The position numbers were made by a program, and so were the translations under genes. A DNA stretch of 64,000 nucleotides from Gammaproteobacteria bacterium. Its GTDB lineage: Bacteria > Pseudomonadota > Gammaproteobacteria > SZUA-140. Numbering within the stretch: the stretch's first letter is position 1; each line of letters begins with the position of its first letter. Under the pieces are notes generated by a model, which worked only from the letters and a program-made list of their open reading frames with translations, searched no databases and was not told the origin of the DNA. Positions 18,987-27,471 of the stretch are shown here, piece by piece. The stretch is taken from contig JADJWH010000004.1 of the NCBI GenBank assembly GCA_016716465.1, forward strand, positions 310,001-374,000, written 5' to 3'.

Positions 18987-19772
18987 ATGGACACACTGGC
19001 CTTCATCCTGACCGGATTTGGAGTCGGCACCTTGGTCGGACTGACCGGCGTAGGGGGCGGCTCATTGATGACGCCGCTGCTCATATTCGTTTTCGGGATC
19101 GCGCCGGTAACGGCCGTAGGCACGGACCTCCTGTTTGCCTCCATCACCAAGGCAACCGGGGTATGGCATCACCGGCGCGCAAAAAATATCCGCTGGAATA
19201 TCACGGGGTTGATGCTCGCGGGGAGTCTGCCCACCTCGATGCTGGTGGTGTACTATATGGAGCGGTTTACGCCCTCGACAACAGAGCTCAATCTGATCAT
19301 ACACGTCGGACTGGGCGTGGCCCTGATCCTGACCGCGCTTTCCCTGTTGTTCAAGACGGGCGTACAGGGACTGGGGCGCAGGATCCAGAGATGGCTCCCG
19401 AACTGGAGATCCTTGCGGCCTGCCGCGACGGTCGGCGCCGGGGTCGTGCTGGGGATACTGGTGCCGATATCCTCGATCGGTGCTGGGGCGCTGGGCGCCG
19501 CGATGCTGCTGTTTCTTTATCCCAGCCTGCCGACGCGCGCCATCGTGGGAACGGACATCGCCCATGCCGTGCCGCTGACTCTGGTGGCTGGGCTGGGGCA
19601 TATGCACATGGGAACCGTAGATTTCGCGATGCTGTCCATCCTGCTGATCGGCTCCCTGCCGGGCATCTATCTGGGCAGCCGTCTGGCATCAGTAGTCCCC
19701 GAACACGTGATTCGGCCGCTGCTCGCAAGCATGCTGATCCTGATCGGGGCGAAATTCATGTTCGCCGCCTGA
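18987..19772 (+). CDS. TauE/SafE-family sulfite/anion exporter
   Basis: A 261-residue membrane protein with about eight hydrophobic segments in two halves. The family signature GxGGGxxxxPLL appears as GVGGGSLMTPLL near residue 30, and the second half repeats it around SSIGAGALGAAML. Family members export sulfite, sulfoacetate or other organosulfur anions. Placement between cysB and a sulfite reductase makes sulfite (or sulfide precursor) export, or sulfate-type uptake, the likely role. Direction and substrate are not decided by sequence. Confidence 0.85.
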   Translation: MDTLAFILTGFGVGTLVGLTGVGGGSLMTPLLIFVFGIAPVTAVGTDLLFASITKATGVWHHRRAKNIRWNITGLMLAGSLPTSMLVVYYMERFTPSTTELNLIIHVGLGVALILTALSLLFKTGVQGLGRRIQRWLPNWRSLRPAATVGAGVVLGILVPISSIGAGALGAAMLLFLYPSLPTRAIVGTDIAHAVPLTLVAGLGHMHMGTVDFAMLSILLIGSLPGIYLGSRLASVVPEHVIRPLLASMLILIGAKFMFAA

Positions 19773-19832
19773 GGGATCGGGACGGCCTGGTTAAACACGG
19801 TAATGTAACGCTACAGCGCAGGAGAAGTAGGC

Positions 19833-21923
19833 ATGAGTACGTCGCAGACATTGGTCAACCATGAAGAGCTCGATCGTTTCGAAGAAAGTGTGCACGCCTT
19901 TCTGAACAACGAGATCGACGCCGAGCGATTCCAGTCGATGCGACTGCAGCAAGGGGTGTACGGACAACGCCAGGAAGGCGTCAACATGGTCCGCGTCAAG
20001 ATCCCCGGCGGGCGTATGACGCCGGCGCAGCTGGATCGGATTGCGGACGTGCTCGAGACCTGTTCGGAGCACAGCGTTGCGCACATCACCACGCGCCAGG
20101 ATATTCAGATCCACTATGTACCGCTGGAGCGGTCACCGCGTGCCCTGCGCGACCTGGCCCAGTCCGGCCTGACCACGCGCGAGGCCTGCAACAACACCGT
20201 ACGCAATGTCACCTGCTGCCCGCTCGCGAGCGTATGCCCGCGCGAGCGGGTGGATATCGCGGAGTTTCAGGATGACGCCATGCGTTATTTCCTCCGTCAC
20301 CCGCTCACGCAGCACCTGCCGCGCAAGTTCAAGATCAGCTTCTCCGGCTGCGAGGCCGACTGCGCCCAGGGCATGCTGCATGACCTCGCCGTCATCGCAG
20401 TGAAACAGGATGGCCGCTTCGGTTTCAAGCTTCTGGCGGGCGGCGGCCTAGGCCACAAACCGCGCCATGCGGTCACAGTGGAAGAATTCATTCCCGAGGC
20501 GGACCTGATCCCGTGCATGGAAGCGGTGATCTCGCTGCACAACCGTTATTCCAATCGCAAGCAGCGCGCCAAATCCCGCATCAAGTTCCTGGTTGACCGC
20601 TTCGGTCCGGAAGGCTTTATCGAGAAGTACCGGGAAGAGCTGGCGCGCACCCGCGTCGCGCTCGCCGGCAAACCCCACCTCAGGGGCAATTGGCGGGACG
20701 GCGAGGCGGTCGAGGGATGCACCAGCCCCGGCGCGCCGCGCAAGGTCCTGCCGCAGAAACAAGCCGGGCTGAACATCTTTCCGATCGGGGTACCAATCGG
20801 CGATCTGACCGGACCGCAGATGCACGGCATCGCCGCGCTCATGAACAAGCTGAACCTGTCCGATGTCCGTACCACCCAGGATCAGAACCTGATTCTGGTC
20901 GGCGTACCGGACGGACAGGTCACAGTACTGCGTGAGGGCCTCGCAGCATTGGGTCTGGCCGAACCCATAACGGGCGATGACGTCGTGGCCTGCCCTGGCA
21001 CCTCGACCTGCCGCCTCGGCATCACCGCCTCGAAGAAGATCGGCGCCAAGATCAGCGGCGGCGAGCATGATCTGCGCATCCGCGCCAGCGGATGCCACAA
21101 TGGTTGCGCCCAGCCGGAAACCGGCGATATCGGCATCTACGGCGAGGGCCGGCGCGTCCATGGCAAGCTCGTCCCGCACTACCAGATGTATCTGGGCGGT
21201 GACGGCCGCCACGGTGGTGGCCTCGCGATCAAGGGGCCGTCGATCCCGTCCGCGCGTATCCAGCAGGCGATTGAGCGCGTACAGCAGACCTATGCAAAGG
21301 AGCGCGGCAACGGTGAATCCTTCTTTGCCTGGTCGCATCGGCAAGAGGGAAACTACTTCGCCGGTTTGCTTAACGATATCAGCACCGTGGCGCCGGAGGA
21401 GATCGCCACCGTGCTGCGTGACCATGGCGACGAGGGCGCGTTCAAGGTCGAGCAGTTCGGTGGCGGTGAATGCGCCGGCGCGGCCCAGGAAACGGTCGCG
21501 GCGAATTTCGCCGAGGCGGCGAACGAACGCAACTATCGCAACGGCTTCTTCTTGCAGCGCAAATACGAGGAGTCGATCGAGTGTGCTCAGGCCATCGGCC
21601 GTCTGGTCGGGCAGTCGCTGTTGTTCCTGGCAGGGCAACCCGCCGGCGCGGAACTCGGTGAGATCGGCCGCCAGCTGTCGGTCTCCCTGCCGGCCAAGGC
21701 GGACCTCGGCCATCACCTGCTCGATTTCGCGACACGACTGGACGCACTGAAGGAAGATTTCGACGAGGCCGCCTACAAGGCGTTGAATCAGGAGATGGAT
21801 CAATGGACCGCCGCATCCGCCGCGGTCTGCCAGGACATCGACCGTCAGCTCGACCTGAGCGCCTCCATGCCGGCCGTCGTGGTCGCCACGGCGGAAAAAA
21901 AAACTCTGAGGGCATCGATCTGA
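19833..21923 (+). CDS. Nitrite/sulfite reductase hemoprotein (CysI/NirA-like) with C-terminal extension
   Basis: A 696-residue siroheme/4Fe-4S enzyme that would reduce sulfite to sulfide or nitrite to ammonia with six electrons. Two ferrodoxin-like/NIR_SIR repeats are visible. The C-terminal cluster ligands are CPGTSTC (Cys387, Cys393) and CHNGC (Cys421, Cys425). The first repeat also keeps a CX5C (Cys129, Cys135) and a CX3C (Cys173, Cys177), usually lost in assimilatory enzymes. After about residue 500 an extra helical domain of some 190 residues follows. The ribosome-binding site is AGGAGA. The gene ends just after an A9 run (21895-21903), after which a TusA-like domain is read in the minus-one frame. 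Cys-dependent regulation by CysB is likely. Confidence 0.88.
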   Translation: MSTSQTLVNHEELDRFEESVHAFLNNEIDAERFQSMRLQQGVYGQRQEGVNMVRVKIPGGRMTPAQLDRIADVLETCSEHSVAHITTRQDIQIHYVPLERSPRALRDLAQSGLTTREACNNTVRNVTCCPLASVCPRERVDIAEFQDDAMRYFLRHPLTQHLPRKFKISFSGCEADCAQGMLHDLAVIAVKQDGRFGFKLLAGGGLGHKPRHAVTVEEFIPEADLIPCMEAVISLHNRYSNRKQRAKSRIKFLVDRFGPEGFIEKYREELARTRVALAGKPHLRGNWRDGEAVEGCTSPGAPRKVLPQKQAGLNIFPIGVPIGDLTGPQMHGIAALMNKLNLSDVRTTQDQNLILVGVPDGQVTVLREGLAALGLAEPITGDDVVACPGTSTCRLGITASKKIGAKISGGEHDLRIRASGCHNGCAQPETGDIGIYGEGRRVHGKLVPHYQMYLGGDGRHGGGLAIKGPSIPSARIQQAIERVQQTYAKERGNGESFFAWSHRQEGNYFAGLLNDISTVAPEEIATVLRDHGDEGAFKVEQFGGGECAGAAQETVAANFAEAANERNYRNGFFLQRKYEESIECAQAIGRLVGQSLLFLAGQPAGAELGEIGRQLSVSLPAKADLGHHLLDFATRLDALKEDFDEAAYKALNQEMDQWTAASAAVCQDIDRQLDLSASMPAVVVATAEKKTLRASI

Positions 21924-22159
21924 CGGCCTTCGGCTGCCCCCTGCACTACGTCAAGGCGCGCAACGAGCTGCGCCGTATCCCGGCGGGGACCACGGCCGGG
22001 TTCCTGTTCGGCAGCGAGAAGCTGGCGCAACAGGCCGCGGAAAGCCTGCGCAAGGACGGGCACGAGATCCTGTCCGTGAAATCACGCGGCGTCGGGGTGC
22101 TCGTCAATCTGCGCAAGACCGGGACGGCCGGACCGGATCACGCCGCGGCGGTCAATTAA
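21803..22159 (+). CDS. TusA-like sulfur-carrier domain, probably expressed by frameshift from the reductase
   Basis: From about 21911 this frame encodes a compact TusA/SirA-like domain: IDLTAFGCPLHYVKARNEL, then a FLFGSEKLAQQA segment and RKDGHEIL. The sulfur-carrying Cys lies in GCPLH, where TusA has CPxP. The only in-frame ATG, at 21803, lies 121 bases inside the reductase gene and would give an Arg-rich junk leader. No GTG or TTG lies between. A minus-one slip on A AAA AAA (21896-21902) would instead join residue 690 of the reductase to this domain, giving about 775 residues. A sequencing error in the A9 run is the main alternative. It overlaps the thioesterase end by 8 bases. Confidence 0.65.
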   Translation: MDRRIRRGLPGHRPSARPERLHAGRRGRHGGKKNSEGIDLTAFGCPLHYVKARNELRRIPAGTTAGFLFGSEKLAQQAAESLRKDGHEILSVKSRGVGVLVNLRKTGTAGPDHAAAVN

Positions 22160-22571
22160 CATCGCCCGCGCCCCGGTCGACGGGGCGCGGTTTCCGATCC
22201 GAATCGATGGCGACGTAGGTCAATGTCGCCTCGGTGACCTTGATGGCCTCCTCGATTCCGCGGCCGCGTTCCGCATACACCTCGACGCGTACCGTCAGCG
22301 AGGTACGGCCCACGCGCGCCACCTCCGCGTAACAGCTGATCAGATCGCCGACGAAGACCGGCTTGTGGAACTGGAAGGAATTGACGGCCACCGTCACCAC
22401 GCGGCCGCTGGCGCGGCGATAGGCGGCGATGCTCCCGGCGATGTCGACCTGGGACATGATCCAGCCGCCGAAGATGTCACCCGCCGCATTGGTGTCGGTC
22501 GGCATGGCCAGCACGCGCACCGTAGGCTGGCGTCCCTCCGGAAAACAATCCGAAACCGCGTCCTCAGTCAT
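22152..22571 (-). CDS. Acyl-CoA thioesterase (YciA-like hotdog fold)
   Basis: This 139-residue hotdog-fold protein carries the YciA signature PTDTNAAGDIFGGWIMSQVD, with the catalytic Asp, and later FHKPVFVGD. Such enzymes hydrolyse short to long acyl-CoA. It lies one base downstream of a long-chain acyl-CoA ligase and is probably co-transcribed with it, so the two may balance acyl-CoA pools. Its end meets the TusA-like frame. Confidence 0.9.
   Translation of the reverse strand: MTEDAVSDCFPEGRQPTVRVLAMPTDTNAAGDIFGGWIMSQVDIAGSIAAYRRASGRVVTVAVNSFQFHKPVFVGDLISCYAEVARVGRTSLTVRVEVYAERGRGIEEAIKVTEATLTYVAIDSDRKPRPVDRGAGDVN
22166..22193 (+). terminator. Hairpin terminator after the sulfur operon
   Basis: A perfect 10-base stem (CCGCGCCCCG with CGGGGCGCGG) closes a 5-base loop and is followed by TTT on the plus strand. 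It stands 7 bases after the TusA-like stop and lies within the end of the convergent thioesterase gene. The short U tract makes it a moderate terminator. Confidence 0.5.
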
Positions 22572-22572
22572 T

Positions 22573-24393
22573 TCAATGTCCCGCGTAGAGGCGGTCGATC
22601 ACGGTGCCGGCCTGTTCCGCGATGCGCTGGCGGCGCAGCTTGAGCGTCGGTGTCTGCAACCCGTTCTCCACCGTCCATGACTCGAGGCTCAGGCTGAAGC
22701 GCCGTATGCGCGCGTACCCCGGAAAGTCCCGCGTCAGTCCTTCGATCCGCCGCCCCGCCTCGCGGACCACGATCGGCGACTGCAGTACGCGCGGATCGTC
22801 CTGTGGCACACCCAGTTGCTGCGCCAGTGCCGACCAGCGCTCTTGATTCAGTATCAGCAGCGCGGTCAGATACGGCCGGCCCTCGCCCACGACCAGTACC
22901 TGTTCAAACAAGGGATCGGCGGTCAGCGCCAGTTCCATGTCCACCGGCGAGACCTTCTCGCCATTGGACAGAACGATGATGTCCTTGAGCCGCCCCGTGA
23001 TGTAGATATATCCGTTCTCGATCTTCGCCTTGTCGCCAGTATGCAGCCAGCCCTCGGCATCGACCGCGGCCACAGTCGCCACGGGATCGTTCAGGTAGCC
23101 CCGCATGACTCCAGGGCTGCGCGCAAGCAATTCCCCCTGTGCGGTGACCCTGATCTCGACATCGCGCAGGGGATGCCCCACGCTCGCCGGCTCGTTGTCA
23201 CTCAGGCGGTTTCCGCTCAACACCGGACTCGCCTCGGTCAAACCATAGCCCTGGATCAGCGGCAGGCCCAGCCCGATGAAGGTGCGCGCCACCTCGGCCG
23301 GGAGCGGCGCGCCGCCGCACACCGCGATGCGGATCCGGCCACCGAGACGGGCAAGCACCTTGCCGGCGACGAGGCGCCGCAGCAGCGGCCACAGCAATAG
23401 CGCGGGGCGCCAGCCCGCCTGCCCGTGCAGATATTGGAAGCGCGCCCATCCAGTATCGACCGCCAGACGGAACAACCAGCGCGCCAGCCCGGAGCGCCCG
23501 TCCATCTGCGTCTGAATCCGGCTGTAGACACGCTCATAGATCCGTGGAACGGAGATCAGCGCCGTGGGGCGCACCGTGGCCAGGTCCTCACCGAGCTGCG
23601 TGACCGAACGCGCGAAGGCCACGCAGGCGTTCGCCATCATGGGCAGGTAATACCCCACGGTGCGCTCCAAGGTGTGCGACAGCGGCAGGAAGGACAGGAA
23701 GGTGTCGGCGGCACTCACCGGATTGCTGCTATAACTGGCATGGGCATTCCACAAGATATTGCCGTGCGTCAGCATCACACCCTTGGAACGGCCCGCGGTA
23801 CCGGAGGTGAACACGATCGCGGCCAGATCCTCCCGGCCTCCGCCCCCGCCCGCCGGCGCGGGGGCGCCGACGGCCGCCGCATCCAGCCAGTCCCGCAGCG
23901 CCTTCACACGGGCATCTTCCGCCGCGGCATCCCCGCGCACGATCACCCGACTCAAGGAAGCAGACCCGGCAAGTAGCGGGCGTATCGCCTCCCACAGCCC
24001 CGGTTCATCAAGCAACAGCAGCCGCGCCGCGGTTTCACGCAGGATATAGGCGACGTTGTCCGGGCGGTCGTTCACGAACAGAGGCACCACCACGAGCCCG
24101 AGGCTCAGTGCCGCCTGGTCCACGCATACCCATTCGATGCCGTTCGGCAACATGACGGCGATGCGCTCGCCGGGAGCCAGGCCCTCCTCGTGCAAAGCGG
24201 CACGCCAGCGCTCCACTTCCGCCGCCATCCGGGCCCAGGAAAGCTCCCGCCAGTCCCCGCTGCCCGCGTCGAAATAGCGGTAGGCCGGGGACTGCGGATT
24301 GCGCCGCACGCGCTCAAGGAACAGCTCGGACAAGGTATTCACCTCGCCGGGCAGGATCAAGTCCGGATTATCCACCGTCATGTGCTCGCCCAT
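22573..24393 (-). CDS. Long-chain fatty acid--CoA ligase (AMP-forming)
   Basis: A 606-residue ANL-superfamily enzyme activating fatty acids with ATP and CoA. The AMP-binding P-loop is FTSGTAGRSKGVMLTH (near residue 210). YGLTEASPVLSGN and the hinge GWLHTGDKAKIENGYIYITGRLKD follow. Length suits the long-chain FadD15/AMP-dependent subgroup. The start is either 24393 (MGEHMTV) or the ATG at 24381. It is paired with the thioesterase just downstream. Confidence 0.9.
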   Translation of the reverse strand: MGEHMTVDNPDLILPGEVNTLSELFLERVRRNPQSPAYRYFDAGSGDWRELSWARMAAEVERWRAALHEEGLAPGERIAVMLPNGIEWVCVDQAALSLGLVVVPLFVNDRPDNVAYILRETAARLLLLDEPGLWEAIRPLLAGSASLSRVIVRGDAAAEDARVKALRDWLDAAAVGAPAPAGGGGGREDLAAIVFTSGTAGRSKGVMLTHGNILWNAHASYSSNPVSAADTFLSFLPLSHTLERTVGYYLPMMANACVAFARSVTQLGEDLATVRPTALISVPRIYERVYSRIQTQMDGRSGLARWLFRLAVDTGWARFQYLHGQAGWRPALLLWPLLRRLVAGKVLARLGGRIRIAVCGGAPLPAEVARTFIGLGLPLIQGYGLTEASPVLSGNRLSDNEPASVGHPLRDVEIRVTAQGELLARSPGVMRGYLNDPVATVAAVDAEGWLHTGDKAKIENGYIYITGRLKDIIVLSNGEKVSPVDMELALTADPLFEQVLVVGEGRPYLTALLILNQERWSALAQQLGVPQDDPRVLQSPIVVREAGRRIEGLTRDFPGYARIRRFSLSLESWTVENGLQTPTLKLRRQRIAEQAGTVIDRLYAGH

Positions 24394-24612
24394 CTGTGTC
24401 TTTGCCCACTGACCCGAAATGCGTTCCCCTCCGTCCCCGTAGATACGGCGCCGGCCCCGAATATGATACCGGCATCCGGGCCGTCGTCATCCTCCATCTG
24501 CACGGCGCCCTGCCCGGATCCCCCCTGATACCCTGGCGACGCATTTGTATTTGCCCTTCGCCCGCGCTAGGCTGCGGAAACACGAGCCGCCGCTCGAACG
24601 AAGACCTGTCTG

Positions 24613-25380
24613 ATGAAGATCGCCTCCTGGAACGTCAATTCACTGCGCGTGCGTTTACCGCAGGTGCTCGACTGGCTCACGGCGGCACAGCCGGACATCC
24701 TGGCCCTGCAGGAGACCAAACTGCAGGACGAGCAGTTTCCGCGCGAGGAGATCCTCGCCGCCGGCTATCAGGCGGCATACTCCGGACAGAAGACCTACAA
24801 CGGCGTGGCCATCCTCACACGGCAAGCGGTAGACGATGTCCTGCAGGACATCCCCGGGCTGGACGATCCGCAGCGGCGCATCCTCGCCCTCAGTTGCGAC
24901 GGGGTCCGCGTGATCAACCTCTACGTGCCCAACGGGGAGAGTGTCGAGTCCGACAAGTATCGCTACAAGCTGGACTGGCTCGCCGCGGTGACGGACTTCA
25001 TCCGCGGAGAACTCGCGCGCCATCCCGAACTGGTCGTGCTGGGCGATTTCAATATCGCGCCCGCAGCGCTCGACGTGCACGATCCCGCGATCTGGGAAGG
25101 CCAGGTACTGTTCAGCCTCCCGGAGCGCGCGGCCTTCGGTCGTATGCTCGCGACCGGACTGTGCGATACCCTGCGCCTGAAGCATCCCGATGCAACGGTG
25201 TACAGCTGGTGGGATTACCGCATGGCGGCCTTCCGGCGCAACCTCGGGCTGCGCATCGATCACATCCTCGCCAGCCCGCGCCTGTGCGAACGCTGCCTCG
25301 ACTGCCGCGTCGACGCGATACCGCGCGCCTGGGAGCGCCCCTCGGATCACGCGCCGGTAATCGCCGAATTCGAGCGGTAA
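24613..25380 (+). CDS. xthA: Exodeoxyribonuclease III
   Basis: A 255-residue EEP-superfamily nuclease for AP sites and 3' ends in base-excision repair. It begins MKIASWNVNSLRVRLPQ and has LQETKLQDEQFP (metal Glu), GDFNIAP, WWDYR and SDHAPV (catalytic His). Length is family-normal (about 255-268). It is divergent from the acyl-CoA ligase, and the 219-base gap must hold its promoter. Confidence 0.95.
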   Translation: MKIASWNVNSLRVRLPQVLDWLTAAQPDILALQETKLQDEQFPREEILAAGYQAAYSGQKTYNGVAILTRQAVDDVLQDIPGLDDPQRRILALSCDGVRVINLYVPNGESVESDKYRYKLDWLAAVTDFIRGELARHPELVVLGDFNIAPAALDVHDPAIWEGQVLFSLPERAAFGRMLATGLCDTLRLKHPDATVYSWWDYRMAAFRRNLGLRIDHILASPRLCERCLDCRVDAIPRAWERPSDHAPVIAEFER

Positions 25381-25473
25381 GGCGCACGCTCGCATGCGAG
25401 AACGTATAATGAAGCGGCTTGCGCTGCCCTCCGGCCCGATACGCCGGCACAACCATCACAGGCGAGTCCTTGC

Positions 25474-26949
25474 ATGAAATACCGCGATCTGCGCGACTTC
25501 ATCGCCGCGCTGGAACAGAAAGGTGACCTGGTCCGCGTACGGACCGAGGTCGACCCGCATCTCGAAATGACCGAGATCTGCGACCGCACGCTGCGCAAAG
25601 GCGGTCCGGCGCTGCTGTTCGAACGCCCCAGGGGCCACACCATTCCCGTGCTCGCCAATCTGTTCGGCACCCCCGAACGCGTCGCGCTCGGCATGGGGGC
25701 GGACTCGGTCGCGGCCCTGCGCGAGACCGGTAAACTGCTCGCCTACCTGAAGGAACCTGAACCCCCGGCCGGCCTGCGCGACGCCTGGGACAAGTGGCCG
25801 GTGCTGAAGCAGGTGCTCAACATGAGCCCGAAGACGGTCGGCGACGCACCGTGCCAGCGCAACGTCATCGAGGGCGACGCGGTCGACCTCGCCCGCCTGC
25901 CGATCCAGACCTGCTGGCCAGGCGACGTCGCGCCGCTGATCACCTGGGCGCTGGTGGTCACGCGCGGACCCCACAAGCCGCGGCAGAACCTCGGCATCTA
26001 CCGCCAGCAGGTGCTCGGGCGCAACCGCGTCATCATGCGCTGGCTCGCGCATCGCGGCGGCGCGCTCGATTACCGCGACTGGCAGGCGGCGCATCCGGGC
26101 GAGCCGTTCCCGGTCGCCGTCGCGCTGGGCGCAGATCCCGCCACCATCCTGGGCGCCGTGACACCGGTGCCCGACACGCTGTCCGAATACGCCTTCGCGG
26201 GTCTGCTGCGCGGCGGCCGCACCGAAGTCGTGAAGTGCATCGGCAGCGACCTCTCGGTGCCGGCCAGCGCAGAGTTCGTGCTCGAGGGGAACATTCATCC
26301 CGGAGACGAGGCGCCCGAAGGCCCGTTCGGCGACCATACCGGCTATTACAACGAGGTCGAGCGCTTCCCGGTGTTCACCATCGACCGCATCACCCACCGC
26401 GACGATCCCATCTATCACAGCACCTACACCGGCCGCCCGCCCGACGAACCGGCGGTGCTCGGCGTCGCGCTGAACGAAGTGTTCGTGCCGATCCTGCAGA
26501 AGCAGTTTCCCGAGATCGCCGACTTCTACCTGCCGCCCGAGGGCTGCTCCTACCGCGTCGCCTGCGTCAGCCTGCGCAAGCAGTATCCCGGCCACGCCAA
26601 GCGCGTGATGTTCGGCGTGTGGTCGTTCCTGCGCCAGTTCATGTACACCAAGTTCGTCATCGTCACCGACGACGATGTGAACGTGCGCGACTGGAAGGAC
26701 GTAGTGTGGGCCATGACCACGCGCATGGATCCGGCGCGCGACACCGTCATCATCGAGAACACCCCGATCGACTACCTCGACTTCGCCTCGCCGGTCTCCG
26801 GGCTCGGATCCAAGATCGGCTTCGACGCGACGAACAAGTGGAAGGGAGAAACCGAACGGCAATGGGGCACACCCATCTCCATGGACGCCGGAACCAAACG
26901 GCGCGTCGACGAAATCTGGGATTCTCTTGGAATTCCCGGCGGGGACTAG
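25474..26949 (+). CDS. ubiD: 4-hydroxy-3-polyprenylbenzoate decarboxylase UbiD
   Basis: This 491-residue prenyl-FMN-dependent decarboxylase acts in ubiquinone synthesis. It starts MKYRDLRDFIAALEQKGDL. Conserved parts include the EGPFGDHTGYY region around residue 285 (catalytic E/R/E area), NIGIYRQQ-like NLGIYRQQ, and VTDDDVNVRDWKDVVWA near 400. Length matches E. coli UbiD (497). UbiX, which supplies the cofactor, is not in the window. Other ubi genes occur further right. Confidence 0.96.
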   Translation: MKYRDLRDFIAALEQKGDLVRVRTEVDPHLEMTEICDRTLRKGGPALLFERPRGHTIPVLANLFGTPERVALGMGADSVAALRETGKLLAYLKEPEPPAGLRDAWDKWPVLKQVLNMSPKTVGDAPCQRNVIEGDAVDLARLPIQTCWPGDVAPLITWALVVTRGPHKPRQNLGIYRQQVLGRNRVIMRWLAHRGGALDYRDWQAAHPGEPFPVAVALGADPATILGAVTPVPDTLSEYAFAGLLRGGRTEVVKCIGSDLSVPASAEFVLEGNIHPGDEAPEGPFGDHTGYYNEVERFPVFTIDRITHRDDPIYHSTYTGRPPDEPAVLGVALNEVFVPILQKQFPEIADFYLPPEGCSYRVACVSLRKQYPGHAKRVMFGVWSFLRQFMYTKFVIVTDDDVNVRDWKDVVWAMTTRMDPARDTVIIENTPIDYLDFASPVSGLGSKIGFDATNKWKGETERQWGTPISMDAGTKRRVDEIWDSLGIPGGD

Positions 26950-27012
26950 ATCCGGTCTCCCCCCGGCAACGTCGGCTGTCCGGAGCCAGGCGCGCGAGGA
27001 TGCCGGTAAGCG

Positions 27013-27369
27013 ATGACGACTTATCACCGCCCGCAGGGCAATACCTATGAACGGATCTACGCGGCGGTCAGACGGATCCCCTGCGGGCGCGTTGCGACGT
27101 ACGGGCAGATCGCCCGGCTCGCCGGTATCCCGCGTCAGGCTCGGCAGGTCGGCTACGCGCTCCATGCCCTGCCGGCCGGGAGCGATGTCCCGTGGCACCG
27201 CGTCGTCAACGCCAGCGGAAGGATCAGCCGGCGCGCAGAATCGTATTTCGAGCAGATCCAGCGCGGCCTGCTCGCGCAGGAAGGCGTCGCTTTCAAGTCG
27301 TCCGGTGATATAGCGCTGGATCGTTTTCAGTGGAATCCGGCACAAAACTCATCGGAATGGGGCTCGTAA
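27013..27369 (+). CDS. Alkyltransferase-like protein (ATL, MGMT fold without active Cys)
   Basis: A 118-residue MGMT-family protein. Where methyltransferases have PCHRV, this one has PWHRV (Trp61), so it cannot accept an alkyl group. ATL proteins bind O6-alkylguanine and recruit nucleotide-excision repair. The helix-turn-helix with VATYGQIARLAG is intact. It stands alone between ubiD and dapF. The substitution is characteristic of the bacterial ATL (YbaZ) group. Confidence 0.9.
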   Translation: MTTYHRPQGNTYERIYAAVRRIPCGRVATYGQIARLAGIPRQARQVGYALHALPAGSDVPWHRVVNASGRISRRAESYFEQIQRGLLAQEGVAFKSSGDIALDRFQWNPAQNSSEWGS

Positions 27370-27432
27370 CCGCGCCTCCGTCGCAGTCGTCCGATGCACG
27401 GGCTGGCGCTGCACACACCCGGACAAGCTTGC

Positions 27433-27438
27433 TATACT
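27433..27438 (+). promoter_or_regulatory. Putative -10 element for dapF
   Basis: TATACT lies here with TGCACA (four of six -35 positions) 17 bases upstream. A transcript from this promoter would begin near 27445, after the far-upstream ATG at 27394, supporting the GTG at 27472 as dapF start. Confidence 0.35.
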
Positions 27439-27471
27439 GCGGGCACATTCCCTGAGAACGCCGCCTGTATC

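Noticed and set aside
25456..27345. A 629-codon minus-strand frame opposite ubiD
   Set aside because: Antisense to a canonical UbiD with no motif of its own.
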